Counted from the first letter of the stretch, positions 27,853-37,174 are shown. The stretch is DNA of 64,000 nucleotides from CAMCXE01 sp046347475 (GCA_046347475.1 JAXMGD010000003.1:558001-622000), one strand, 5' to 3'. The notes: a model not told the origin generated them from the sequence alone. Numbers and translations: made by a program.

Positions 27853-27868
27853 TACGTAAATTTACGTA
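27853..27868. promoter_or_regulatory. Palindromic operator candidate TACGTAAATTTACGTA, copy 1
   Basis: A perfect 16-bp palindrome 61 bp upstream of the start of the minus-strand lipoprotein. The identical 16 bases occur again at 28251-28266, upstream of the divergent lipoprotein. Size, symmetry and position fit a dimeric regulator's binding site; the regulator is unknown. Confidence 0.6.
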
Positions 27869-27928
27869 TTTCTAATGAATTTCCCTCGCTCGACAATCAA
27901 TCTGTGATCGATTTCTCGAGTCGGTACT

Positions 27929-28064
27929 ATTAACCCGGCGACAAAATAGATCGTCCTGATCTATTTTCTCTTCGCCCCGCTAAAACTGGCGCAGATACGC
28001 GGATCTGCTTGTTTTAGCGGGGCTCGCTGCGGTTTTTGCCGCCGGTGCGGCATCCCTGCCGCAG
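27929..28064 (+). repeat. Intergenic repeat A, copy 2 (~140 bp)
   Basis: Same orientation and nearly the same sequence as 217-355, from ATTAACCCGGCGACAAAATA through GCGGATCTGCTTGTTTTAGC to CCCTGCCGCAG. It is followed directly by a REP-like palindrome. Confidence 0.8.
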
Positions 28065-28100
28065 TTATTAACCCGGCACTAAATGTCGCCGGGTTAATAA
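28065..28100. repeat. REP-like palindrome
   Basis: A 36-bp near-perfect inverted repeat: TTATTAACCCGGCACTAAAT then GTCGCCGGGTTAATAA. It is the best-formed member of the family and abuts repeat A copy 2. Confidence 0.8.
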
Positions 28101-28250
28101 TTGGTAACTCCAGGTGTATTTTCACTGTACAGGCAATGGAAGTGAGTTGGCGCATTTTGCTTGGATAGTCTGAATAGTGTTGGTGCGCATTAGTGCCAAA
28201 GTTTGTAATAGCCCATTTGGGGCGTGACGACCCTCACAAAAATATCCGTT

Positions 28251-28266
28251 TACGTAAATTTACGTA
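28251..28266. promoter_or_regulatory. Palindromic operator candidate TACGTAAATTTACGTA, copy 2
   Basis: Identical to 27853-27868, 122 bp upstream of the plus-strand lipoprotein start. The two sites sit one on each side of the ~140-bp repeat. Confidence 0.6.
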
Positions 28267-28388
28267 TTCACAGCTGCCCGTGTACCAGACTATGGTCAGC
28301 TTTAAATATTTCCAGATATACGTTAGCCACACCCGGTGGTGTTAGCCAACCCGAAAGCCCACTTCAAGCATTTTCAGGATAATAATAG

Positions 28389-30008
28389 ATGAACAGTAGC
28401 GTTACATGCCTCTTTATCAAAAAGCCATTGAGCCTAGCCATTGTATGGGTTGCCGCTGCGTGTGTTAGCGCGTGCAGCGGTGGGGCGATACATTTTGACG
28501 GTGGAAATTCCGCCCAGGTGAGCGTAGATGAAAACTCCACGGCGGTGGTATGGAAGTCGGTGGCGCTGGTCGATGCACAGGGCAGCCCAACGGGATTGGT
28601 GTATAAACTATCGGGTGCTGATGCGGCTCAATTTTCGCTTAATTCCACCTCGGGTGAACTGACGTTTAAACAACCTGCAGATTTTGAAGTGCCGGTTGAT
28701 TCTGACCGAGATAATGACTATGTGGTGGATATTGAGGCCAGTTTTAATGGTCGGTACGCTGTGCAAAATGTTCATATTAAAGTGAAGGATGTTAGCAAGC
28801 CGACAGTTGCTTTGGTAAAGCCTAAGCTGAATGAAAATGTGGGCAAGGGGGATAGTGTCGAAGTTGAAACCCTTGTGCGATTTATAGATACTGAATCCAA
28901 CACACCACTACAAGGCAATTATGTCACTTTAAATTCCGCGCCATTGATACAGGATGCGGCTGACCCGCAATTATGGAAGGGCAATATTGTTGTGCCGGAA
29001 GGCGGAGCCAATCTTACCTTATCCGGGTTTCTAGCGGATAACTCGCAGGTTTATTCCAGTGCCAAGTTATTTAATAAGCGGGATGCTATCAGTCCTACGT
29101 ATTTAGCGGTTAATCCTGGGGTTTATCTGCTTTTTTTCGATCCATCGCGCTATCTGTTGGGGAAGTTTTCGACATCTAGGGGTATCTGGCAAAAATATCT
29201 TGCGGATCTGCGTTTAGGCGATTTAAAACCGATTTATGATTTTAATTCTTCCTTGGAAGCTATCTATATGGTGACCACGGATCCGGTTAGTGCGGTTAAT
29301 CAGCTGTTTGCTATTCCAGTTGACACTGCAGTTCCGAGTTTATTTACTGCTGGGTGCCTGTCGGGGGTAATGAACGTTACTTATGATGGAACTAATAAAC
29401 GTGTTTTAGTTGTTGTTAAATCCTCAGAGCAGGGCACGGATAAATTTAGGGTTTTAACATTCGCGACTGATCAGAACCAGGGCTTTGTAAAGGCGCAATC
29501 ACAGACTGGCAGCTGTTTGCCTGCCGCCCAAGATAGTGTTTGGGATATGCCTATAGATGTAGTGCGTGGCGCCTTTAAACAGTTTAATTTTCATCGTCTG
29601 AGTAAAACTTACATTGTTGCTGATGAGCGGGTAGTTAATGGTGTTAGTAAAACTGTAATTCAGGGCTTCGCTGAGGATGGCCAAAAACGCTTTGAAGCCT
29701 ATGTGGGCCCAGATATTTCTAACCTGGCCATAAATAATACAGAAGGCATCGTTTATGTGGCCGAGAATCACAGCTCGGCTGCAGGGAAAATTAAATCCAT
29801 TAATATTTCTACCGGTGAAGTGGGGGATTTGGTGCAGTCCTATGGGGCCAGTGCTGTGGGTGCTTATACGGATCTGCGCATGGATAATACGAACAAGCGA
29901 CTTTATGTGGGTGATGATGTAAGCGATGCATTTTTTGTGGTGGATTTGGTTGCCAAGTCTATAACTGAATTGCCGTATAAGTCGGCGATCAATCCAAGTG
30001 TGTATTAG
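28389..30008 (+). CDS. Hypothetical lipoprotein with cadherin-like and propeller-like parts
   Basis: 539 aa, ATG 28389 with CAGGAT upstream. Lipobox VSAC, C29. Residues ~45-130 read as a cadherin-like domain (VSVDENSTAVVWKS ... LSGADAAQFSLNSTSGELTFKQPADFE). An Ig-like segment follows (SKPTVALVKPKLNENVGKGDSVEVETLV), then a long C-terminal part with propeller-like repeats such as GIVYVAENHSS and KRLYVGDDVSDAFFVVDL. No catalytic motif. Probably an outer-membrane-anchored surface protein. The layout mirrors the divergent 567-aa lipoprotein, suggesting a functional pair. Confidence 0.7.
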   Translation: MNSSVTCLFIKKPLSLAIVWVAAACVSACSGGAIHFDGGNSAQVSVDENSTAVVWKSVALVDAQGSPTGLVYKLSGADAAQFSLNSTSGELTFKQPADFEVPVDSDRDNDYVVDIEASFNGRYAVQNVHIKVKDVSKPTVALVKPKLNENVGKGDSVEVETLVRFIDTESNTPLQGNYVTLNSAPLIQDAADPQLWKGNIVVPEGGANLTLSGFLADNSQVYSSAKLFNKRDAISPTYLAVNPGVYLLFFDPSRYLLGKFSTSRGIWQKYLADLRLGDLKPIYDFNSSLEAIYMVTTDPVSAVNQLFAIPVDTAVPSLFTAGCLSGVMNVTYDGTNKRVLVVVKSSEQGTDKFRVLTFATDQNQGFVKAQSQTGSCLPAAQDSVWDMPIDVVRGAFKQFNFHRLSKTYIVADERVVNGVSKTVIQGFAEDGQKRFEAYVGPDISNLAINNTEGIVYVAENHSSAAGKIKSINISTGEVGDLVQSYGASAVGAYTDLRMDNTNKRLYVGDDVSDAFFVVDLVAKSITELPYKSAINPSVY

Positions 30009-30524
30009 TTGTATTATTCCTTTGTTCCAGTCCCGCGTACTAAATAGTTAATTTCTAAAATCACGCGACTGCAGGGATTAATCTCTCAGTCGCCCTGTGT
30101 TTATTAACTGCCTGGTAAAATTCAACTACCCGGACACCCACCCCAACCCTCGGCATCCATGCCGCATTTGTTAACCCGACACTAAATATCGCCGAGTTAA
30201 TAATCCGTACCGCTAGGCTATTTGCTGATGCGGCAAAACATCCGGCGCTTAGTGTTTTGCCAAGTTTATCAATGCCTGAAAGTGCAGCGAAACTGCAGCT
30301 GCAATCCATACCGGGTATACCCCAGAGCGTGTTCACCACCACAGCTTTTGTTGAATAGTCATACCGTTTAACAAAAGTGTGCTCCAGTCACTGTCAATCG
30401 TGTTGTGGATCCTTAAGATAAAGTCAGAACAAAACTAAGGTGGCGCCCTTGAAGTGCGGGCAGCCCATGGTTGCGGCCCACCGATAAACACCCCGGACCC
30501 ACAATAAAGACGCGGAACCTCACG
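30009..30524. other. Intergenic, repeats only
   Basis: About 515 bp without a supported gene. It contains the REP-like palindrome at 30170-30204, preceded by CCCACCCCAACCCTCGGCAT. The rest, up to the GH27 start, should hold that gene's promoter, which I could not define. Confidence 0.45.
30170..30204. repeat. REP-like palindrome (diverged)
   Basis: GTTAACCCGACACTAAATA then TCGCCGAGTTAATAA: same family as 25516-25551 and 28065-28100, with compensating G-to-A changes in both arms that keep the pairing. Confidence 0.7.
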
Positions 30525-32351
30525 ATGAATCCTCTAAAAACAATAATTCAATTGGCAGGTGTGCTGGTATTTGCCGGCCTGATATTAACCGGCTGCGGTG
30601 GCGATCCGTCCGCGTCCAGCTCGTCTTCCAGCAGCTCAAGCTCAAGCAGTAGCTCATCTAGCTCGTCCAGTTCGTCGTCATCGAGCAGCTCATCGAGTTC
30701 ATCTTCCAGTAGTTCAAGCGGGATCGCTCACGCGTGCGCCAGCACAGACGCCATGGCCTTCCAGACATTTGCACGTGGAGTGCCGGGTAAAATCGAGGCG
30801 GAGGATTTCGACCCCAATGGCTTTATGGACTCGAGCACGGAGAACCAGGGTGGCAGTTATCGCACGGATACGCCGGTGGATATAAAAGCCATTAGCGGCG
30901 GGTACGCTGTGGGCTGGATGACAAGCGGCGAGTGGCTGGAATACACGATTAATGTAGAAAGAGAGGGCAGTTATGATGTCACGATACGCGCAGGGGCTGT
31001 CAGCCTCGGGCGTACGCTGTCGATCAGCCAATGCAGCAGCGAATTATTAAAATCGTTTGAGATTCCTAAAGTCGCCGAATGGGGGCAATTTAAAACCTGG
31101 TCGGCAGGTAAAATAAACCTCAAGCCTGGCCGTCAAAAAATCCGCATCACGGTTACCGGCAGCGATGATATGCACATCGACTGGATCCACATTGGCCCCT
31201 ATACCGGCGTAATCGACCCTCCAAACCCCGCTATATTAGGCGCCACCCCACCGATGGGCTGGAATTCATGGAATACATTCGGCTGCAATATTAGCGAAAC
31301 GCTGATTAAACAAGTGGCGGATACGCTGGTGAGCAACGGCATGAAAGATGCGGGCTATCAATACGTCAATATGGATGATTGCTGGATGGACGGCCGCGAT
31401 GGCAATGGCAAGCTTAAGTGGGATGCCAGCACCTTCCCCTCGGGCATTCCAGCATTGGCTCAATAGGTTCACGGCAAGGGCCTCAAGCTTGGTATTTATC
31501 AATCCGCCAACCAGTGGACCTGAGTGGGTGTGTACGGCTCCGCTGCCGATAAAGCCAAACGTGTGGGCGGGCTGGGCCATGAAGCTCAAGACGCGGCCAC
31601 ATTTGCTGAATGGGGCATTGATTACCTGAAATACGATTTGTGCGCGGGCCAGCGCTCATCAATCATCAAAATGGGCCAGGCGATACGCGCCCAATCGCGC
31701 CCTATTCTTTACAGCATTAACCCAGGCAACGGCCAAAACGATCTGGATCCGCCCAAACAAAATTGGGATATGGCAGGCGTAGCCAATATTTGGCGCATCG
31801 GTTTTGACATCAATGCCAGTTGGAGCTCCGTTATGCGTTTGTTAGATGAAAATGCCAAACTTTACTCCTACGCAGCCCCCGGCGGTTTTAACGACCCGGA
31901 TATGTTGGAAGTGGGTAAGCTCGCTAACCTCAACGAAGACCGCTCACATTTTGCGTTGTGGGCGGTAATGGCAGCACCTTTAATTGCTGGCAATGACATT
32001 CGCAGCATGAGCGCCAACACTAAAGCAATTTTAACGAATACAGAAATTATCGGCGTAAACCAAGATGTGTTAGGAATTCAAGGCCGCGTGGTAGCAACGC
32101 CCGGCCAGGATTTACAGGTGTGGTCGAAAACACTTTCCGGTACCAATAAACGAGCCGTGGTGTTATTTAACCGCAGCAGTTCTACTGCGTCTATTACGGT
32201 TAAATGGAGTGATTTAGGTTTGCCAGCGGGCGCTGCTAGCGTACGCGATATTTGGGGCCACACAGATTTGGGCAAATTTACCGACAGCTATACCGCAACG
32301 AATATTCCATCGCATGGTAATGCTATGGTGATAATTACCAGTACGCCATAA
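30525..32351 (+). pseudogene. CBM6-like + GH27 alpha-galactosidase lipoprotein, interrupted by two in-frame stops
   Basis: One frame of 608 codons from ATG 30525 to TAA 32349-32351. Order: lipoprotein signal (LTGC, C24); a poly-Ser linker of roughly 36-40 residues; a CBM6/35-like module (PGKIEAEDF ... GWMTSGEWLEYTINV, ~75-225); GH27 catalytic domain from ~239 (TPPMGWNSWNTFGC). Codon 314 is TAG (31464-31466), where relatives usually have Tyr/Trp before VHGKGLKLGIY. Codon 333 is TGA (31521-31523), where relatives usually have Cys before xGxxGS. The nucleophile Asp (YLKYDLC, codon 371) and the acid/base region (GGFNDPDMLEVG) lie downstream, so a truncated product would be inactive. There is no frameshift and the downstream half is well conserved, so the loss is recent or the stops are sequencing errors. 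It would cleave terminal alpha-galactose from galactomannan or oligosaccharides. Confidence 0.85.
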
Positions 32352-32482
32352 ACACTTTGCTGCCGCAGGGAGTGTGGTAAATCAGTGTGTTAGGGAAACA
32401 CTGAACATTACCTCACTTGCTCAAGTGGTGTTAATTTTTTCAAAAAAACGCGAACTATCCGGGCACCCATTCCAATTCTTGC

Positions 32483-32555
32483 ACAAACCAAGTTGCACCT
32501 GTGTATTCAATTAATGCAGCAAGAGGTGTGAATACACAGGTGCAACTTAGTTTGT
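32483..32555. repeat. Large hairpin, 27-bp arms
   Basis: Arms 32483-32509 and 32529-32555 pair with a single mismatch (core AAGTTGCACCTGTGTATTCA) around a 19-nt loop. It starts 130 bp after the GH27 gene and ends 10 bp before a transposase remnant. It may be the palindrome mobilised by, or marking, that element. Confidence 0.7.
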
Positions 32556-32565
32556 TCAAGGGCCG

Positions 32566-32906
32566 CAAGAGTATCAGCAACAGTCGCAATCACTGATGCA
32601 ATTTATCGGCAATCCACGCGAGCCCATGCAAGAGGGGTTGCCCTTTGCGCTTAAGGATTCCTTGCGCTGGTGGGCTGGACTGGGCGTATTCTCCGTGACG
32701 ATATGCGTGGTTATATGTCAGCAAAAATGCCGCCGATGCTGGCTCGTTTGGCCATAGAGCCTAAACACTGGCTTTTTCTTACTACGCAATTTGACAGCAA
32801 ACTTAAGAGCTTGGTGGGCTGTGTGTTTGCGGTTAAACGAGCGGCAAAAAAATTAGGTTATATACGCCCGCCGAGGTTTGGTGTGTGTAAAACCGTGTTT
32901 TCTTGA
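32566..32906 (+). pseudogene. Remnant of a REP-associated (IS200/Y1-like) transposase, C-terminal part
   Basis: Two overlapping frames together restore a family-like C-terminus. Frame 1, from 32566, reads QEYQQQSQSLMQFIGNPREP...GLPFALKDSLR. After a frameshift near 32667, frame 2 continues VGWTGRILRDDMRGYMS...PPMLARLAIEPKHWLFLTTQF and VGCVFAVKRAAKKLGY to TGA at 32904-32906. The block 'LPFxLxDYLxLVDWTGRxIRxDKRG...PPxLxRLxIxPxxWLxLxxxF' is typical of the tail of RAYT-type transposases. The N-terminal HUH/Y1 catalytic part is gone; a large hairpin sits where it should be. Confidence 0.65.
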
Positions 32907-33244
32907 TTTTTTAAAATTGCCAAATCCCGCATTGCTGGGAGGCTAACTGTTTCTGACAGCCAATAAACACTCCGCTTGCCTCGCGAAATGCACCAATTTT
33001 CGACTTTAAATTCTGAAAATAAATAGCGTGTCGCAGCAATGCATAGACTTGGATGCCTAAGCAGTGCGGCAAGGCTGTAATTGGGGTCTCATTTGCCTTT
33101 CTCTAAAGTGGGTGTCCCGTTTGTTCGTGACAGTAATTCAGTTTAACCCCTGTCAAAAAGATGTGTTTATAGTTATTATTCCTGTCTCCACCAATATCCC
33201 GTTTAACCCGTTTTTTTACCCGCTAAAATAATAGTGAACGCCGA
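32907..33244. other. Intergenic, no gene seen
   Basis: 338 bp, AT-rich towards the right, presumably with the promoter of the following lipoprotein. No repeat or RNA gene recognised. Confidence 0.4.
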
Positions 33245-35734
33245 ATGCAACTATCAATTCCCCGCAGCACAATCAAAACCATATTGCTATCAAGTCTCTT
33301 TACTCTTTGTGCTTGCGGTAGCGGCAAAAATAGTCCGGGTTCTGCATCCAGTTCTGCATCCAGTTCTGCATCCAGTTCCGGTAGTGGCTCTACAGTGCCT
33401 TCCCCGGAGCTATTAACGTTTGTGCAACAATCAACCTTGGAATTGCAAGTGGGAGAGAGTGTTACCAGAGTTGCGAACGCTAAAGGCGGAGGCTTGATCA
33501 CCTATGCCTCAAGCGACACTTGGGTTGCCGAAGTTGATGGCGCGGGGGTGGTAACGGCTAAAAAACCTGGAGCGGTAACGATCACCGCGACTAAAGCGGC
33601 TGATGATCGATATCTTGCAGCAACAGCGAACTATTCTCTTACTGTCTCCAGCGGAACCTATTTAAATGCGTGGATTGGTAGTGGCGATACGTTGCTTAAC
33701 TTTCCTGCCTTTGCAAAAGGCGCAGAACTTTACAGGAGCAGTTCTAGTACCTGTGATTTTTCTAGTTACACAAGCTGTCCTGACTCCAGCTTAACTGTAA
33801 TACAAAACGCTTCTGTAAATGATAACGCCCATCTTGGTAGACCTGGTTATTACTTGCTGAAGTCCGATAGGGGTATGGCGAATGTCAGTGTTAATTTAAA
33901 TTCACGTTTTACATCTCGCTTTTCTCCGGCAGCTGTTAGTTTCAAGGGGCGCCTATGGATTATTGGAGGTGTTTCTAATTTTAACTATGATAATAAGTCT
34001 GAGTTAAAAAATGATATTTGGTCTTCTGCCGATGGGATTAATTGGAAATTAGAAACTCCGGCGGCTGCATTTTCCCCTCGATCAATGCACAAAGTTTTAG
34101 AACACAATGGCAAGCTTTATCTATTTGGTGGAACCATTGGCATTGGTAATGGCGATTTTGGGGCCGCAAGTGAAATCTGGTCATCGGCAGATGGAATCAA
34201 TTGGGTATTAGAGACAGACCGCACTTTGTCTTCTTTCAAGTTGAAGAATCCTTTCGTTTGCGTTTCCTTCAAGAACAAAATGTGGGTAATTATGGATAGC
34301 GTCTACGCCAATCAAAGTAACGAAGTCTGGTCATCTGTAGATGGAAAGAATTGGACTTTAGAGTTAGCGAGTGAGGCATTCTCCCCTCGTGTTGGACACA
34401 AACTAGTTTCTTTTCAAAATAGGTTGTGGCTGTTCGCCGGTGAGGATGGCCATGAGATTTGGTCATCTATTGATGGGATCAATTGGATTAAGGAGGCTAA
34501 TACAACAGGTTTTTCCATCACCTTGGACCTGTTAACCCCTATTGTTCAAGATAATAAATTATGGTTGCTCGGAGATAACTCGCAGTTTATCTATGTCTCT
34601 GAAGATGGTGTAAGGTGGACTCATGCTCCGGCAGAAGCATCCTATGGAGATCGGAGAGGTGCACAATTTCTTACATTTGAGAATCAGATATGGCTGATTG
34701 GAGGTGGAGATGAAAAAAGAAGTTTGAGAGAGGTTATGGTGTCTGCTGATGCACATAGGTGGGAATTAAAAACCACTGACGCAGCTTTCCCGAGACGATA
34801 TTCTCACAAGGTTATCGTGCACAACGGAAATGTGTTTTTAATTGGTGGAATCCTACGACCTGGTTACTCGAAACGCAACGACGTTTGGTCTTCAGCAAAT
34901 GGAATTAATTGGGATATGCGTACTGCGTCTGCAGCTTTTGATCCCCGAGTCACGCAGAAAATTGCGAGCTTTAACAATAAAATTTGGTTAATTGGTGAGG
35001 ATTTACCGGGCGGTTATCCAGATGACGTATGGTCTTCAGAAGACGGGGTTACTTGGCTAAAACATTCTGACAATCTTTGGAAATTAACTGAGCCAACTGC
35101 TTTTACGCACCAACTCTTTACGTTTAACAATGAGCTATGGCTTCTAGGGAGCGTGGAAAGGACTCTTGACAAAGTAAGAATTCCAGCTCTTTGGTCGTCA
35201 AAAGATGGCGTGTCGTGGCGGCTTAGAACATCAACAAGCGTTGGATCTGCGGATGTTCCGGGTTTTTCCGCAGATAACAGTGGCCAGCAGGTGGTTGTTT
35301 TTAAAAATAAAATGTGGCTAATTTATGCGGGGTCGATGGTGGCATGGTCTTCGGCTGATGGTGTTACTTGGAAAAAGGACGATACTTCCGGTGCAATTTG
35401 GGGGCACAGGGACTACCAGCTAACAGTATTCAAGGACAAAATTTGGATGATTGGCGGGGCCGACTTTACACAAGGTGGTTTTGGTGTCGCAGCAAGAGAC
35501 ATATGGTCTTCTTCCGATGGGATTAACTGGAAGCAAGAGGTCGCTTCAGTTAATTTTCCAAATGGCCGTCGCGTAGTCACGTTCAATGACCAGATATTGC
35601 TCATTGGTGGAGATAGCGGAAGTTTGTTTTCCATAGAAGACGACGTAGGCGGCGCAGATAATGAAATATGGGCGTCAACTGATGGCATTGAATGGCGCCG
35701 AGGTTATCAGACACCATTAAAATTCACTCAGTAG
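33245..35734 (+). CDS. Lipoprotein: Ser-rich linker, BIG2 domain, Asp-box/kelch-type beta-propeller
   Basis: 829 aa, ATG 33245 without a strong ribosome site. Lipobox LCAC (C24; C22 also possible), then a Ser/Ala linker (SASSSASSSASSSGSGS). Residues ~58-137 form a BIG2-like domain (LELQVGESVTRV ... GVVTAKKPGAVTITATK). The rest has about twelve blades, each ending in a W-S-S-x-D-G-x-x-W box (e.g. IWSSADGINW, VWSSVDGKNW) and starting with FxNKxWLIGG-type strands. This is a BNR/Asp-box pattern with kelch-like GG turns. No sialidase catalytic residues were identified, so binding is more likely than hydrolysis. It is visibly more AT-rich than the flanking metabolic genes. Confidence 0.75.
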   Translation: MQLSIPRSTIKTILLSSLFTLCACGSGKNSPGSASSSASSSASSSGSGSTVPSPELLTFVQQSTLELQVGESVTRVANAKGGGLITYASSDTWVAEVDGAGVVTAKKPGAVTITATKAADDRYLAATANYSLTVSSGTYLNAWIGSGDTLLNFPAFAKGAELYRSSSSTCDFSSYTSCPDSSLTVIQNASVNDNAHLGRPGYYLLKSDRGMANVSVNLNSRFTSRFSPAAVSFKGRLWIIGGVSNFNYDNKSELKNDIWSSADGINWKLETPAAAFSPRSMHKVLEHNGKLYLFGGTIGIGNGDFGAASEIWSSADGINWVLETDRTLSSFKLKNPFVCVSFKNKMWVIMDSVYANQSNEVWSSVDGKNWTLELASEAFSPRVGHKLVSFQNRLWLFAGEDGHEIWSSIDGINWIKEANTTGFSITLDLLTPIVQDNKLWLLGDNSQFIYVSEDGVRWTHAPAEASYGDRRGAQFLTFENQIWLIGGGDEKRSLREVMVSADAHRWELKTTDAAFPRRYSHKVIVHNGNVFLIGGILRPGYSKRNDVWSSANGINWDMRTASAAFDPRVTQKIASFNNKIWLIGEDLPGGYPDDVWSSEDGVTWLKHSDNLWKLTEPTAFTHQLFTFNNELWLLGSVERTLDKVRIPALWSSKDGVSWRLRTSTSVGSADVPGFSADNSGQQVVVFKNKMWLIYAGSMVAWSSADGVTWKKDDTSGAIWGHRDYQLTVFKDKIWMIGGADFTQGGFGVAARDIWSSSDGINWKQEVASVNFPNGRRVVTFNDQILLIGGDSGSLFSIEDDVGGADNEIWASTDGIEWRRGYQTPLKFTQ

Positions 35735-36100
35735 GTTACATCTCTTGTAAACAACCGTAAGGTGGGTTCGTGAAGCAACCAACACCCACCACTCGAAGAA
35801 AGTTTACGCGTGTTCACGGCTTTGCGAATAACGTAAGCGACCATCAAATCTGACTGTAAACCATTCTGAGTAGCCCACGGTCTTAATATGAGCCCTTAAC
35901 TGAGGCTCAAGATCGATGACATAACCAGTGTGTCCACTTTGGCTCTGAGTTGTTTAAAAGCAGCGCCCGGTATTGGGTTAGCGAGATTCAAGAGCGTGAT
36001 TCAAGGATAACCGCTCTACAAACCCAGAAAATGGGGCTGCCAGCGCCCCATTGCTAGTCAGTAGGCAAACCCTACCAAAAGGCAGGGCCTGTCGCGCCGT
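35735..36100. other. Intergenic between convergent genes
   Basis: 365 bp with no ORF. The only structure seen is the hairpin at 36030-36052. Confidence 0.45.
36030..36052 (-). terminator. Hairpin downstream of the Old Yellow Enzyme gene
   Basis: AATGGGGC (36030-36037) and GCCCCATT (36045-36052) form a perfect 8-bp stem with a 7-nt loop, followed on the minus strand by TTCTGGGTTT. Plausible terminator of the gene ending at 36101. Confidence 0.5.
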
Positions 36101-37174
36101 TTAGGCTTTGAGGAAAGGATAGTCGGTATACCCAGCCGCACCCTGGGTGTAAAAGGTGTTTTGATCCGGGGTGTTGAGGGTGGCGCCGGTTTTAAAGCGT
36201 TCCGGTAAATCCGGGTTGGCGAGGAAGGGGGTGCCGAAGGCGACGGCGTCGAGCTGGCCTGCGCTGATGGCTGCTGCTGCCTCTTCGGCGCTGTAGCCCA
36301 TATTGCCTACCAATACACCTTTGTAATGCGCGCGGGCGGGGGTGATTACGTCGCCGCTTTGCTGCTGGAAGAAGTCGCTGCGCATGACGTGTAAATAGGC
36401 CAAATTAAAATCGTTGAGGCGCTTTGCCAGCCAGGTGGTGAGGGCTATTGGGTCGCTGTCGCGCATGCTGTTGTAGCTGTTGAGGGGCGAGATGCGCACG
36501 CCTACCTGTTGGCTCGGCCAGACTTCACAGACGGCGGCAATCACTTCTAACAACAGGCGGGCGCGGTTTTCCATGGGGCCGCCGTAGGGGCCGGAGCGCA
36601 GGTTGGCGCCGTCGCGTAGGAATTCATCCAATAAATAACCGTTCGCGCCGTGCACTTCTACGCCGTCAAAGCCTGCGGCTTTGGCGTTAATGGCGGCTTG
36701 TTTAAAGCCTTGGATGATGGCGGGGATTTCGGCATCGCTAAGTTCTTTGGGTACTACTTGGGGCAATTTGCCTTCGGGGGTGTGTACTTCGTCGTCTATG
36801 GCGATGGGGCTGGGGGCGACTGGTTGTTTGCCGCCGTTTAAGGCTGGGTGGCAGGCGCGGCCGCCGTGCCAGATTTGCAGGAAGATCTTGCCGCCTTTGG
36901 CGTGAACGGCGTCGGTCACCCGCTTCCAGCCGTCGATTTGCGCTTGGTTGTAAATGCCCGGCTCCTGCCAGAAGGCGCTGTTGCCCTCCATGGCCATGGT
37001 GGCTTCGGCGATTATGAGGCCTGCTGAGGCGCGTTGGGCGTAGTGCTCGGCCATTAGGGCGTTGGGTATGTGTTCAAGGCCTGCCCGGCAGCGGGTGAGG
37101 GGGGCCATCCAGATGCGGTTGTTGATGGTGAGTGTGCCGAGGGTTAGGTCTTTAAAGAGAATATCGTGGCTCAT
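36101..37174 (-). CDS. NADH:flavin oxidoreductase, Old Yellow Enzyme family (NemA-like)
   Basis: 357 aa, ATG 37174. The FMN-barrel signatures are complete: RIWMAPLTRCRA at the start, LQIWHGGRACHP, VEVHGANGYLLDEFLRDGANLRSGPYGGPMENRARLLLEV, and the C-terminal phosphate-binding VLVGNMGYSAEEAAAAI and DAVAFGTPFLANPDLPERF. These cytosolic NADPH-dependent enzymes reduce enones, nitroesters and maleimides. Monocistronic, with no adjacent NemR-type regulator. It could act on quinones or electrophiles; the physiological substrate is unknown. Confidence 0.93.
   Translation of the reverse strand: MSHDILFKDLTLGTLTINNRIWMAPLTRCRAGLEHIPNALMAEHYAQRASAGLIIAEATMAMEGNSAFWQEPGIYNQAQIDGWKRVTDAVHAKGGKIFLQIWHGGRACHPALNGGKQPVAPSPIAIDDEVHTPEGKLPQVVPKELSDAEIPAIIQGFKQAAINAKAAGFDGVEVHGANGYLLDEFLRDGANLRSGPYGGPMENRARLLLEVIAAVCEVWPSQQVGVRISPLNSYNSMRDSDPIALTTWLAKRLNDFNLAYLHVMRSDFFQQQSGDVITPARAHYKGVLVGNMGYSAEEAAAAISAGQLDAVAFGTPFLANPDLPERFKTGATLNTPDQNTFYTQGAAGYTDYPFLKA

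Noticed and set aside
31464..31523. TGA/TAG in the GH27 gene as selenocysteine or pyrrolysine codons
   Set aside because: Two different stops 19 codons apart, one at a non-Cys position, and no sign of recoding signals; other genes here use TAG as a normal stop. Inactivation or sequencing error is simpler.
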